Positions 1-12,800 of a stretch of DNA of 17,478 nucleotides are shown here, piece after piece. Source of the stretch: Chromera velia (taxonomy: Eukaryota; Sar; Chromeraceae). Numbering within the stretch: the stretch's first letter is position 1; each line of letters starts with the position of its first letter. The notes below the pieces were generated by a model. It worked only from the letters and a program-made list of their open reading frames with translations. It was not told where the DNA came from and did no database searches. The DNA lies in NCBI GenBank assembly GCA_018398765.1, contig JAHBMJ010002586.1, positions 1 to 17,478 on the forward strand, in the 5' to 3' direction. The translations under genes were made by a program, and so were the position numbers.

Positions 1-37
<37 letters not shown>

Positions 38-61
38 ACACACGCACACACACATACACAC

Positions 62-101
<40 letters not shown>
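1..101. repeat. (CA)n microsatellite
   Basis: Nearly pure CA dinucleotides for about 100 bp with a few T or G interruptions (for example TACA and CGCA variants). It touches the window edge, so the true length is unknown. It reads CA on the coding strand, whereas the later dinucleotide tracts of this gene read TG. Confidence 0.97.
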
Positions 102-103
<2 letters not shown>

Positions 104-258
104 CCCCACGGGTGAAGAGTTCACCTTGCCTGCCTACCTACCTGCCTGCTTGTGTGCCTGGCTCCCTTCCCTTCTCACTCCCCTCCGTCCCGTGCCCCTT
201 CCACCCCCGTACCCGATCACGAATGCGTGCATGCATGTATGCAATGATTGACATGCAG
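1..258 (+). other. 3' part of an upstream intron
   Basis: No coding sequence is supported here. Bases 1-101 are a CA microsatellite; 112-258 is pyrimidine-rich and ends in ATGCAG, the acceptor of the first exon. A 187-codon open frame that starts at 112 crosses this intron, the exon in the wrong frame and the next intron, so it is not a gene. Because the first exon begins mid-codon, at least one more exon must lie upstream of the window. Confidence 0.75.
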
Positions 259-425
259 GACCTGTGTGGGAGGACGGGAGTGGATTCTCAACCCCCAGGG
301 GCCTCGTCTTTCCGGACGGGGAGCCGTCAACCTTCCAGAGCTTTCGTGTTCGCGTGTACGGAGAGGGTCTTTTCTCGACTGCGCACATTCTTTTCCTCCC
401 GGCGACGGAATTCTGCGGACAGCAA
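259..425 (+). CDS. Exon 1: first half of Ig-like module copy A
   Basis: Encodes residues 1-55. The acceptor is ATGCAG, two bases complete an upstream codon, and the donor GTCAGT at 426 follows CAG CAA (phase 0). The strand-like stretch at residues 28-52 ends in FCGQQ. Its spacing from Phe28 to Cys52 matches a second copy at residues 207-232. Frame and hydrophobic alternation support a beta-sandwich domain. The family is not identified. Confidence 0.8.
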
Positions 426-3340
426 GTCAGTTTTACGGGCAGAGAGAGAGAGAGAGAACAGGAGACGGATAGCGAAAAGACAGGTAGAGAAAAGAGACAC
501 TTCTACTCGGGATCCACAAAAATTGCAGACTTCCGAAAATATCCTGTGCTCCTCAATCACATGTCATATCACGCACTCTTTCTGTTGCTCGGCACCCGCA
601 GGATATCAGACGCATGCGGCAGGTGATCTGGCGTCTTTTGTTTTTGTGCGATTCCGTCTATTTTTTCCTGCATGATTGGAATCTCCAAAAACAAGCTTTC
701 ACCCTTACCCCTCTCGCTCTGCCAAGAGTCCCGACCAGCTTTCTCTTCAGCGTCTCAGTGTCTCCTGCATCGGCGGTTTCTTTCCTTTTCCCGCTTGCCG
801 GCCGTGCAGTCAACCAAGATTCAGGAGGAGCGCGCAGCCGTCTCAGTGCTGAAGAAGGGACACGACGCTGCAAGGTCAGTCAGTCAGACATGCAGGCAGC
901 TTGACAGATGTGAAAAGAGGTGGACAAGTGCAAACGAGTTCATGCGTTTGTTTTTCCCCGTTTTCCTCCCTCTTGGACTGCCCGCCTTACACCAGGGGAA
1001 TTAAAGCGCTTTCATTTTTTTCTTTTTTCTGATCTTTGCCCTGCTCTGTTACACAGGTTTGAAGAGCTCAGAGACACCACCGAGGACGAAAAAAGCCAAG
1101 TCGAGGCCCTCTCAGGCTACAGACCATCGCAAGTCATCACATTTGGACCCATGTTTCTGCGGGAGGCGGGAGCGTACAAGGTCGGTCAGTGACTTTATTT
1201 TTGCCTTCATACATGCGTAGGCAAACACGCACTCTCGTCTGAAAGAGGCACCCGTGGGAAAGGTTATCTCATCCTTTGCACAGACGATTTTGTTGGACTT
1301 CATCAAGAGCCTTCTTCGAAGAAAGTGCTGTACATCTTTCACTCTTATCCTGCCTACTTCCGGACTGACTCACCCACATTTTCTGAAGGGCGGTCATCTG
1401 TCCTGTCTCTTCGATTGCATTCTCTTCGCTGTATCTTTTTGTCTGTCTGTCTGTCTGTCTGTCTATCCTTTGCATTGCACCTTGCTGCCTGCCACTAATC
1501 ATCTCTGTTCCTTCCCCTCTCCTGACTGAACGTGCAGATTTGTTATTGGGACGGGGACCTCGAGGGCCTCTCTTACAAGGCGGCACACAAAGTGACCAAC
1601 GCATGGGAGATTGAACCCATCAGCCCCACAAGCTTGCAGTACTGCCCTCCGGAGAGCATCAACGTGCCCGAGACCGCCGTTGAAAACCCAGAGTCAGTCG
1701 ACAAACACACTGAAGGGCCGTAGATTTGAAAAGCAAAAGAAGAAAAGGGAGGTCTCAGTCTTTCTCATCCATCTTCTTCACAGCACTGTATCGTCTTCTC
1801 ACTTCGTTCGTTTCTGTGCCTGCAGGAGTTACACGTCGTTCGAGGAGTGCAAGTACGACCAGACAGCCCTCTGGAACGTGGACGTCTCGGGCCCCGACAC
1901 CCCCCAGAACTTTGAGAGAGCGGCAAAGGGCGCATTCGAGATCACACTCACTGGTCACGCGCTGCCTGAATCGGGGTGGGTCCCCGGTTTCTCTTTTCCT
2001 TTATGCCCTTCCTGTCATCTCTCACGACTCATTGCCTCAGGAGCCAAGCAAATAATTCTTTTGACAACAAAAATGGACCGTCAATCGTTTGAATTGGGGA
2101 ATGGACAGACAATATGCCGTTTTTCAAACACATATTCTTCCTTTCCTTGAGCATCTTTTGTCTCCTTTGAGTATTTTTCATCCACCATTGACGGTCGTTG
2201 GATGTGCAGAGAGGCCCCAAGTCGGACTGCCTGAACAGAACCGGATTTTTATGACCATACCTGTTGTGCTTTTTCGATGTTCTCACGACCTTTGCGTGGC
2301 TGGATGCGATGCAGGTCTGTGATCCTTCTCGCCAACACGGGTAGAGGATGCGGACAGGACTTCATGCCTTCAGAGGTCGAGCTGATCGACCTGAACACAG
2401 ACTCACAGTACGATGGGGTGCTCAGCTCTGACAAGAAGAGCATCACCTTCTCGTCAGTTGAGTGCACTCGGCTCTATGCTTGCTTGCGTGATCGCTCTAT
2501 CTGCCGGCTCTTACACACCCGGACCTTTCCTTTCTTCTTTTTTGCATGATTCAGAACGAGACTTGAGGTTGGGAGAGCTTCACGGAAGACAGAGAAGTCT
2601 TGGAGAGTGTGCAGATGGACGGATGGATAGATGCATAGCATGAATGGGTGCTTGCAGATTTTCGGTTGAGGAAGAGACCGTGCTTCGCATCTGCTGGTCT
2701 CCGACGCTTCAGAAGATCAACGACCAGATAGTGATGACTGAGTACACACTCGACGTCGGAGAGCTGGTCATCCAGTCGACTCGAAAGTATTCGGGGGACC
2801 AACTCGGACTCGACTCGGGGACAGAGCTGGCCGTGCGCATCGGGCCTGCGTGCACTCTGGACGTCAGCACGGTGCTCCTCCTGCAGGTAGGTGCGTCTAT
2901 CAGTCAGCAGATCTCTCTCTCGCGTAGCAGCAGAGAGCGAAGGACAGCAGAGAGAGACCGGCTGATCTCAAACCATGTTGAATGCTCCTTGTTGGAACGA
3001 AAATGTATGAGTGCATGCAGGGCACGTTCTGTCCAGTGGACAATCGTCTGTTCGGATCCAACTCGGCGGTCGACTGTGGGTTGGCTGATCTCGAGGAAGA
3101 GCTGTTCCCTTCCCGGGACCACAAGGGCAGGTACGCCTACGTGTTCAGCAGACCTGACGGGAACGAGCTCAAGTACACACCGATGATGCCGGACAACCCG
3201 AGCAGACCCAGAGAGTACTACGAACAATGGCAGGTGGGTTACCGGACACTAGTCAAACAGCGCGACAATGTGTGTGTGTGTGTGTTTGTCTTTCTCTCTG
3301 TTTTCTCTTTCTGTCTGTCTGTCTCTCTCTGTTTTCTCTT

Positions 3341-3373
<33 letters not shown>

Positions 3374-3452
3374 GTGTCTGTGTCTGTGACTGTGTCTGTG
3401 TCTGTGTCTGTCTCTGTCTCTCTCTCTGTCTCTGTCTCTCTCTCTTTCTCTT

Positions 3453-3525
<73 letters not shown>

Positions 3526-6500
3526 GCAACCCGCACAAATGGAGGACAAGGAACGCCACAAAGACGTGAAAGACGATGAAGTGCATTCGTGAATCAGGTG
3601 ATTCATCAATTTGCTGAGGGAGATGCTGCACTGACCGGATACAGGGGAGCCCCGCCTAGCTGCATGTGGGTGGGTGCATAGGTCCTTACTGAAAGTCTGT
3701 TCGTTGGCTTGTATGTGTGTGCAGGTCCTTGACAGAACCATCAACGAATACAGAGCGTGCTCCAAAGGCGTGCCTACTGCAGATCCTGACGAGGGCTTCT
3801 ACAAGCTCACAAGCGGGGAAAGCAACTTTTACATCGCATCGAACCAACAGGTGTGCGGCTAGAGAAGGGCGACGGAATCGCATTTGTGGCTTGTTGGGTT
3901 TATGACTGTAACTTCGTTTCCTTCTTTCCTTCTTTCCTTCTTTTCCTCATTGATATTGTACTTTATGTCCCCCATTTTCCATCCCTGGGCGTTTGCATTT
4001 AGTGTCCTGTCTGGTTCTATCCTGTTCCGCGTGTGCCTACTTCCACACATGGGCGCGCGCACGCATACAGACACGCACACATAGGAGTAAGCAAACGCGC
4101 AAGCAAGGACATGAAGGAATGTCTGACTCATTGACTAACGGACTGACTGAGGGAGTGAATGAGTTGATCAACGAATGACTCAGTAAACACATAAAGGAAG
4201 GGAGGAAGGGAGGGAGGAAGGAAGGAAGGAAGTAAGGAATCGTTGAGTGTATAAAAGAATTGGTTGGCAAAAATGAACGGTGAATTAACAAGTGCATAAA
4301 CGGATGCATGAGTGCAGGTCCACGAGACAGATCTCCTCGCCTCCCCCGATGACGGTTCCGGATCCGAACTGAAGACCTCCCAGACATTCCCCAACATCAC
4401 CGGAATGGCCATTTCGGAGGACTTCGTCTTCATCGTCGGACCTCATGCTGTCAGTCAGTCAGTCAGTCAGTCACTCTGCAGCCACTTGTTTTGCTGAAAG
4501 GGAGACGAAAGAGTATGTGTTTTTTTGCTTTTCAAATTCACGCTTTTGATTGTGATTCATATCTATTCTGTCAAAGCGCCTTTCCATCTACTTTTTCAGG
4601 TGGTTTTTCGCTTGAGCAGCCACATGCATCTATCTCGATGCTTCTACCGGCCTGTGCAGGTCCGGTCCCTCGACAGGCTGACAGAGGACTTAGGGTTGAG
4701 GTTCACACTCCCGACAGACCCCGACACTCCGTCGACAGATCGCCGTCTCCTCGGGTTCTCATATCCTCACGGCATCGCCATATCCGAACGAATATCTGAT
4801 GAGGAATCGGCGCGCGTGCTCGCACACTTCAAACTCAGCTCCTTCGGGAGCATCAATCACGTGCTCTACGTTGCCGACACCGCAAACCATCGCATCGTCC
4901 AGCTGGGGGTGAATCCTGACGGCGAGTTGGTCTTCTTGGAGTCTTATGGCGACGGAAGGTGCGTTCATTGGACAAGGAAAAGAGACAGTTTAGAAAAACA
5001 TCGACCATCAGATAGCTAAATATTTCTCATGCTTCACCCTCTTTCGATTTGCCTGCTCTCATCGAGTATCGTTGATGAATGTCAGCTGGCCAGCATGCGT
5101 GCTCACCTGCCTGTATGCCTCTCTGTGAATGTCCCGCAGACTGGAGCCGCGCACAGACGACACAGGGTATTCTTTTCCTTGTGCGATCGCGTACTGGGCT
5201 GGCCACCTTGTGATCGGCGAGTTCAACTCTCCCCGAATTGTGCTCCTCGATGTGAGAGACAAACGACGCGCCCTGTGGGTGCGCTCTCAGACAGTGCCGC
5301 AAAACACAGCGGTGAGTTTTTGGATTCAATTCTTCAATTCCTTTTGCTCGACTGACAGTAAGGCCTTTCTTTCTTGAAATACAGTGAGCGGCCTCTGATG
5401 CAGCTCTTTTGGTTGGACGGCATTTCTCTTTTCTCGTCGTGAGCACGTGAAGGCACAACGAACCAAACACAGCAAGCAGTGGGCTGCTTTTGTATTTTGT
5501 CCAGCAGGAAAACTTCCCCCCCTTCTTTTCTGTCGCGACAAATAATCTGTGCTTGGTTCAATCAGCAAACCACGTGGATGAATGCCTTCACTATTGTTTG
5601 TGCAGAGTCGAGGAATATTCCTGCTGCCCGTGGAAGGAACAGCCGCCGCTGCGGCAACGCTCTCCACAGACACTGCAGGCACACGCCGCCTCTCCGTGAA
5701 AGAGCTCTTGCGCAACGGCAAACTGAAACTCTCAGACCCCAATTCCGTTGGCTTCAAATACCACCCAAAAGACAAGAAACGTGCACTCAGGGCAGAAGCT
5801 CCCGGCTGCTTCCTGCATGGAGGTGAAGATTGTGGGGGAGAGAACGGGGGAGAGAAAGGCGAAAGTGAAGAAGAAAAAAGGAGACGCTTGCAGCAGGAGC
5901 TTTACCCTTACTACTCGTACGTTTGTCCGCGTGCGGGGGCAAACACGGAGCTCTACACCTTCTACAATTCATACGCAAGCTCGGACGCATTCATCTTTGT
6001 TGTCCACGAGCAGAGGGTGAGTAGATCTTTTACTCCTGCAGTCCTTGTCCTTGACCGTTTCTCAAGGCAGCGACTCCTCAGATTCCTTTTGCATGGAAAT
6101 ATCTGTTCTTAACGAGACATACGAGCAGGAACTGGATGATTGAGAAGCAGAAACGCGTGACAGGGCAGGGCTCGAATGAAGATAATCGTTGTTGCTGTCA
6201 CAAGTCCCTCTCTTTGCTCCTTGTCTTGCCCGCCCAGACTCTCGGAATTTGTTCACCCTTACACTCACGCCCTCAGCCTCGTTACTTCGCCTGCAAGCAT
6301 GCGGTCACACCTGCATACCTTCAAGTGAGCCTGCATGTCTGCCTGCAGGGGTACAGTCTTGACTACAGCATCGCCGCCTTTGCACTCTCGGCCATGGTTG
6401 GCAAGCCTTCGCTGACGTGGCCTACCCTCCCCCAGCATCTTCCCCTGGCCGAAAATCCCGGGACTTCTTTCTCTCCGGCGACGCATTTCTCAAAGCAGGA

Positions 6501-6943
6501 GTACTTCACGATCTGGCCACCTCTCCCGACAGGAATGGAGGTGAATCCTTTCTCAACGAACATTTTGGGGTTGCACGTTCTTTCTTCTGCCCCTAGCTTT
6601 TTTTGTTTTTCTTTTAATTCTTTCTTCGTGTCTTTTCCTGCCTGCTAGTTGTTTCAAAGCCTGCACGCATGAATGTCTGGATTGACACCGAGGAGATTGT
6701 GCATCTCTGTCTGTGTGCAGCTTGATCCCTGCACGGGGGCTATCAGCGGGACTCCGGTGAATGCGACGCCGTTCACAGAGTACAACGTCACAGTCTCCAA
6801 CGCTATCGGATTGTTCAACAACACAATCTCATTCTCAACATCCTGCAGAGACGGACTTCGCTCTACAGATCTTCACGAGTGCACATACTGTCCGAAGGTC
6901 CGTCCATCTACGCGTCTGTCTTTTTGTTATTCTGTGTGTAAGC

Positions 6944-6978
<35 letters not shown>

Positions 6979-9774
6979 TTTGTGTATCCCCTTGACTTGT
7001 GAAAAAGACCTTTCTGCTAGAAGTCATCTCCATGCTCTACCCGCCACGGCCATTGTTTGAGAACTGTGCCCCCTCTCTGGCGGTCTTTGCTGCATGTACC
7101 ACAATTTAATTTTGAAGCGAATCCCACGATCGAATTTTGTTTCTCTCTTTCTTTCTGCAGGGAACGTACCGAGAGGCGCTGCCTGAGGGAGACTACAAAT
7201 ATCACTCCAGTCAGATGTACAACTGCACAGTCTGCCCGGAACACATGACGACGGTGATCAAGACAGACAAGAGTCCCTCGGGAGACCTGCTCAACTTGAC
7301 CGTCGGGCACTGGCAGCACGACATCTACGCTACAGACATCGGTGGCACGGTCATGCTGGAGATTGGGGGTGTCAGCATTCACGACTGCGCGTGTGTTGAG
7401 GTCAGTCAGTGCGCGGGTCTCTGTTTGTGCTGCCCATTCTAGGTGCGGTCTGTGACGCGTTGTTTTTCCATCCGCTGAAACAAAATGCAGCGATTTCCTG
7501 CCGGCCCTTAACACGACATGCACCTGTGTATATCCTTTTCTCTCTTGTCTCCCTCCTACCTGCCTGTCCGTCTGCATATCTTCTGACTGCCCTTGATCAT
7601 TCATTGATTCTCTCTACATGCAGGGCATGGAACTGGTGGTGGACCCTGTGAGTGGAGCCCGGAGCTGCAAGCCCTGTGACCCTGGGACCTACAAGCAGTC
7701 GGTCGGGCACGACATGTGCATCGGCACTGCGTGTCCGGACAACTCCACGTCGAATGTTCTGGGCGCAACGACGTGCATCGCGAGGGACTGCCTCTGCCCG
7801 TAAGTCGGCGTGGGCGTTTTTCTGCGAAATTCCAATGTTGAATGTCTGTGCTCAGCAGTGCTTTTTTGTACTCTTCTTTTGTCTGGACAGTTGTTTTTCC
7901 TTCTAGTCCTCGAAATATTCGCACATGCACGCTTCGTCTTTCCTTGTGCTTGAGTGCAGAGACGGCGAATACTTTCAGGCCACAGAAATTGAGCCTTCGT
8001 ACACCGTGACCGTCTACGCAAGTCCCCGCACAGACATGACAGACGACCAAAAAACTGCGATGAACTACCTTCCGCACGCAGTCGCAGTGCAGAACGAGGC
8101 TGAAGTGTGTTCCGGAAGTTGCAGTGACTGTCCCATCGGCTTCTTCTGCCAGGGCGGCTACCGATGGACATGCGACGAGCCACCCGCAAACCCCTACAGC
8201 CCTCTGTACTTCTGCGGGGACGAACCACAACCGGATCACCAGTGTCCCGTGAGAGCGAACAACTCACGAGTCAACAACACCCGTACGTCCACAAATCAAG
8301 CGAGGTCAACAAATGGGACCGACTGCCGATGCAACGCCGGCTATCAGCTGAACCTTGACCCCCGCGTCGACGCATGCGAGCCGTGTGATGTCACACGCTT
8401 CAAACGCTCTGTGTCGGCCAACGACAACAAGTGGGAACAGTGCGAGGAAGTGTGTGACGGCAACAAGCAGTCCCTTGAACCGGGTAGCAGCAATGACGGA
8501 AATTGTTTGTACTGCCTCCCGGGGTTCTACCTGGATGACAACAACCGTTGCAAGGAATGCGAGGTCAATTTGCGTCTACGCGTCTACCTGTATATCTAGA
8601 CATGGATCTCCATGTGTTTGCATCTTTGTCTGTACTTACGTGGATTCGAATGAATGTGTCTTGATTCGGGCAATGGACACACATTTTATGAGCTGCATGC
8701 TGAGAGGACTCACGAATGCAGAAAGAGAAATTGGTGTTGATTGTAGGTCGAGAGATAGAATACATAATCGATTTTTTCTTGATCGACTTTTCCTGCATTC
8801 GATGCATGCATAGCGCATAACTGTGCATGACTGTGTGGCGTGCAGGCAGGAAACTACTGTCCCGGCATCATTCGTGTCCCGGTGGTGAACTCGTCCGACA
8901 TCATCTTTCAGGACATGAAACTTCCTTGCCCAAGAGGCTTGACGACCAGCACAATACGAGCATCGCTTCGCAGCGAGTGCACTTGCGCAGCAGGTTTTGG
9001 GTTTCTGGAGTCAACTTTCTACCCGTACGAGAGAGTGCGGATGGATGCTGTTGCACTGACAGAGAGCGTGCCGGCCCTCAAGCCGTATTGGGCAGAGGCG
9101 TTCTTCGACACTACGAAGAAAGACTGGAACCTCTGCTATCCCTGCAGCCCAGGCTTCTACAAAGATTTTGTCGCCAGTGCACCCTGCTTGCAGTCAGTCA
9201 ACTCATTCTGCTTGGTCACCCATATTTAGTCGTTCTTCTTCCTCCCTGATGATCTCTCTGATTCCCTCCAGTTCGCTTTTCACTTGGCTTTTCTCTTCTG
9301 ATGCATGTTTTCTGTCTCTGGAGTTTACCTCTTGGATTGCGTCCGTGGCTGATATCGGCATTCTGTCTTGAGGCTGTTTCCCTCCAGTGGGACAGACAAT
9401 GCGGAGTCCACACTCATAGCCTCACATCGCAGATCAATTTATTCAAATCACTACGCACAGGTGCCCTCGGAGGAAGACCTGGCTGCCGTCTGCGCGCACT
9501 ACTCTGCTCCCGTACTTGGAAACTTCACAGACGGCAACACCAGAGGAACTTCTGGGACATGCCATCAAGGCGATGGATCAGTACTATAACGAGTTGAACG
9601 ACCCCCTGTGGCCGTCGTACGTCTTCAAAGACCTCGTGCCTGCTTCTGTCACGATTTGCAGGTAAGAGCACTTGCCCATTGCCTTCTTGTTTCCTCCTTT
9701 CACCTTGCTGCCTTCCGTCTTGCTTGTGTTCTTCCTTTTGTAGAGGTGTCTACACCGTTGAGCTGTACGTATTG

Positions 9775-9809
<35 letters not shown>

Positions 9810-12800
9810 CGCGCGCGCGCTCGCGCGCTTTTGGTCCACTAAGATGAATGTCTACAACGCTTGCACACATATTGATATGTGTGTATTTTTGTATCCGCCC
9901 GCAGCTGCATGCCCGGGAACTTCCGCACAGAAAGTCTGGCTAACTCAAGGCGGCGTTTGTCCAGATCCTCCGCAGTCAGAGGGGGACCGGATGTGCAGAG
10001 AGCGTGGACCCTGAGTCACTTGAGGTCTCTGGGACTTCTTCCACCTCCAGAGACCAAACAGGAGACGGGAGGAGAAGGGAGCGAAAAGGGAGACCCGCAG
10101 ACGAACAACGACGGAACGCCCCGACGATTCCTCCAGACAAGCACAGACTCCTCAACCTCCACAGGCACCACAACAGAGGACGGATCAGAAACCTCCACAG
10201 GCCCCGCGTCTTGGGAGTCACAATTGCCCAAAGAGGACTGGGATCACATCAGATTGCATCCGGAGATGGCCCTCGAGAGGTTTCCTGAAGGAGAAACGCT
10301 AAAGTCAGACTACTTCTACGGGTGCACACCGTGTGCCGACTTCGCACGAGACCCCGAAAGGTATCCTGTCAAACCTATCGACCCGAACGTCGTCGCAGAT
10401 ATTTTGGGCCAGACGAACAACTCCAAGATTACCTTCTCAGAGTGCAAGGAGCGCTGCGCAGAGCTTGAGCGCTTGGTTGGTAGAGCAAGATTCTTGTGCA
10501 CAGTTTCTGTTCTATTATCTTCCTCTTTTTTCTTCTTCCTATGTAGACCCTCAGTGCCAGTGTGGTTGAACTCCGAGTGTATTATTGAAGATGTGAAAGT
10601 GCACTCCCAAGTCGATTCATACTTCCCCTCCTGCACTCCTCTCTCTCGGTTTTGCAGGCAGCAGCAGACAATTCTTCGGTGCCCTGCAAGACGTTCATTT
10701 TCGAGTCCGACGACTTCATCCTCCCCGAAGACCTCTATCCTCCCGTGCTCTACAACCCCGTCAACCTAGAGGACAGCAACTTCGAGTGGCTCGACTCTGC
10801 CGACGACCCCGAGAACCCCCTCCTGCAACAACCGGGGGACACAGGGGAGGACAATCAGACCATCCATTGGCACCATGACACAGAAAGAGCAGGTCTGTCT
10901 CTTTGCCCTTCTCACCGTTTGGTTTCTTGAAGGCCGATCGGTGCTGTAGTCACTGCTGGTTGCGTTAGACCAATGTATTTGATCCAAAAGATGTCGACCT
11001 AGCGCTGTATTTGTTTCCTTTCCGCTCCACTCGGACTGTCATTCATGAGTAGTTTTCAATGCCGTTCTTCTGTGTTCTTGCAGGTCTGTGCATGCTGTAT
11101 GCGGACCACGCGACCCAGAACGACACCATGAAGAGCACCCTCCGTTCGAACGTCTCGGAGATGGTGCGACGGAATGTGACCGAGTTTGAGGAGGCAGAAG
11201 ACCTGGTAGGACGGGAGAGGGCAAAGATGTGCTACCGCACAGTCTGCATGCGGGAACTGGACGAAAGCGGAGCTGCAGACCCAAGCATCTGCATGCCCTG
11301 CCCCGTCAACAGTTACTGTGCGGGTGGAAGGGAGTCGAAGACGCAGGAGAACATCCTGGCTCAGCCGTGTCACAAGTCAGTCGGCAAGAAAGAATTCCAT
11401 CTTTCGAGAGGGGACTGGAGAAAGGATCATTCTCTTTATCTCGATCAGGCTGCAAGACACTTTTCTTTGTGCCGCAAAGGAGTTTTTCAATCTGCACATT
11501 TCGGTCGGGCTTCATATTTTTCTTCCTCGAGACTTCTTGTGGCTGCCTCTTTTGTCCGCTGCTGCAGCTTTTCCGACACGAGCACCTCTCAGCGTCCTTT
11601 TGCGTCCGTCCTCTCTTGCCAGTGCGAGGACGCGCGGGAATTCAACGAAATTTCACTCGACCAAGGAGGGGAACTCTGCACTCAGTGCAGTACGGGAAGC
11701 TTCAAAAACGCTCGCAGCAACGACAAGTAAGTAGAGCGTCTCTGAAAGGATTCTGATGCTTTAGGCCTTCGTGAATTTGAGGGAAAAGGGCAATCTGGAT
11801 AAAAAGTGGAAGCACGCGGCTGCCTTTCAAATGTCTTATCAGTCTTGTCACGTTTCCTTAAATTTGCTGGACTTTCACCTTTCGGTGGGTCCCTCTGCTG
11901 TGCATAGGGCTGTTGCGCCTGCGAGAGATAGAAAAAAAATGACTTTGTCTTCCTGTTCTTTTCTCTTGTTCCCGCTGCCCTCCAGGTGCAACTCCTGTGG
12001 TCCCAACGCCTCGTCAACCGTCGGCACCTCTTCAGCGGCAGGCTGCTACTGCAACCCGGGCACTGTTTACGCGGAGAAGGGGGTGAAGGAGTTGGAGTCT
12101 TTGGTTTCTGCGGGGAAAAACACCCGTCTCAACTCACTCAGCAAAAGAAAGGTGAGTGCATGTCTTTCTTTTTTTTGTACATTTTGATCCATATCCCTCT
12201 GCTTTTTACTTTCCCTTAAACGTTAGTCCGTTAGTGTCTTTCAATAAATTTGTGTGCCCGCTCTCTTTGTGTAGCGACTTGTGGTGTGAGATTTTTCTGC
12301 TTCCTTCAATCTTTTCCCCTTACTTTTGTGCAAACTGCAGCTGAGAGAAACGCTGTCATCTGTGCCGTCCTCGAGCAACGTCGGGAGCCTGAATTCTTTT
12401 CTCTCGGGGTCCTGTCTGACGTGCCCCTCTGGGATGTACTGTCCCGGCGGTCTGGTGGCAACCGAGGAGGCAAAGGAGACCGATCTGATGCAGGTAGGCA
12501 GGGAGGGAGGGAGGGAGATCTGTCTGTATGGGTACGTGTGCGTGACTGCGTACGTGTGGCTCTCCAGCTCCATTGTGCATGGATGTTCTTGTGAGGCCTG
12601 TAGATCTGTCCGATGGGTTTCCGCTTCTTTGTCATTATGGCGATTCTCCTTTCGGCCGCTGCGACCTTTCTTACCGCTCTCCGCTTATGAATGCAACCAA
12701 CCATTCATCTGCCCTCTGCAGGTTGCCGGACTGAGTTACTACCACTATTTGGTTGCCCCGGCGGCGCCTGCGATGAACATGACCGGGTTCAACATCTCCT

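Noticed and set aside
1-101. CA repeat as a telomere or CRISPR-like array
   Set aside because: A simple dinucleotide microsatellite, with no spacer structure and no telomeric unit.
112-675. 187-codon plus-strand open frame near the window start
   Set aside because: It spans an intron, exon 1 in a wrong frame and another intron. The frame of exon 1 that joins in phase to later exons is a different one.
3239-3765. Open frames on both strands rich in Thr-His, Arg-Glu or Cys-Val-Ser repeats
   Set aside because: They are translations of the TG/TC/TCTG microsatellite in intron 8.
4037-4387. Minus-strand open frame rich in Phe-Leu-Pro-Ser
   Set aside because: Mostly the reverse of the AAGG-type purine run of intron 9 and adjoining tetranucleotide-like sequence.
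7017-8267. Minus-strand open frames of about 190-212 codons
   Set aside because: They lie opposite exons 16-18, which carry regular Cys repeats and fit splice phase. The reverse frames show no domain pattern.
11623-11726. Shorter exon 25 starting after TTGCCAG
   Set aside because: It does not complete the two-base partial codon left by exon 24. The CTGCAG at 11567 does.
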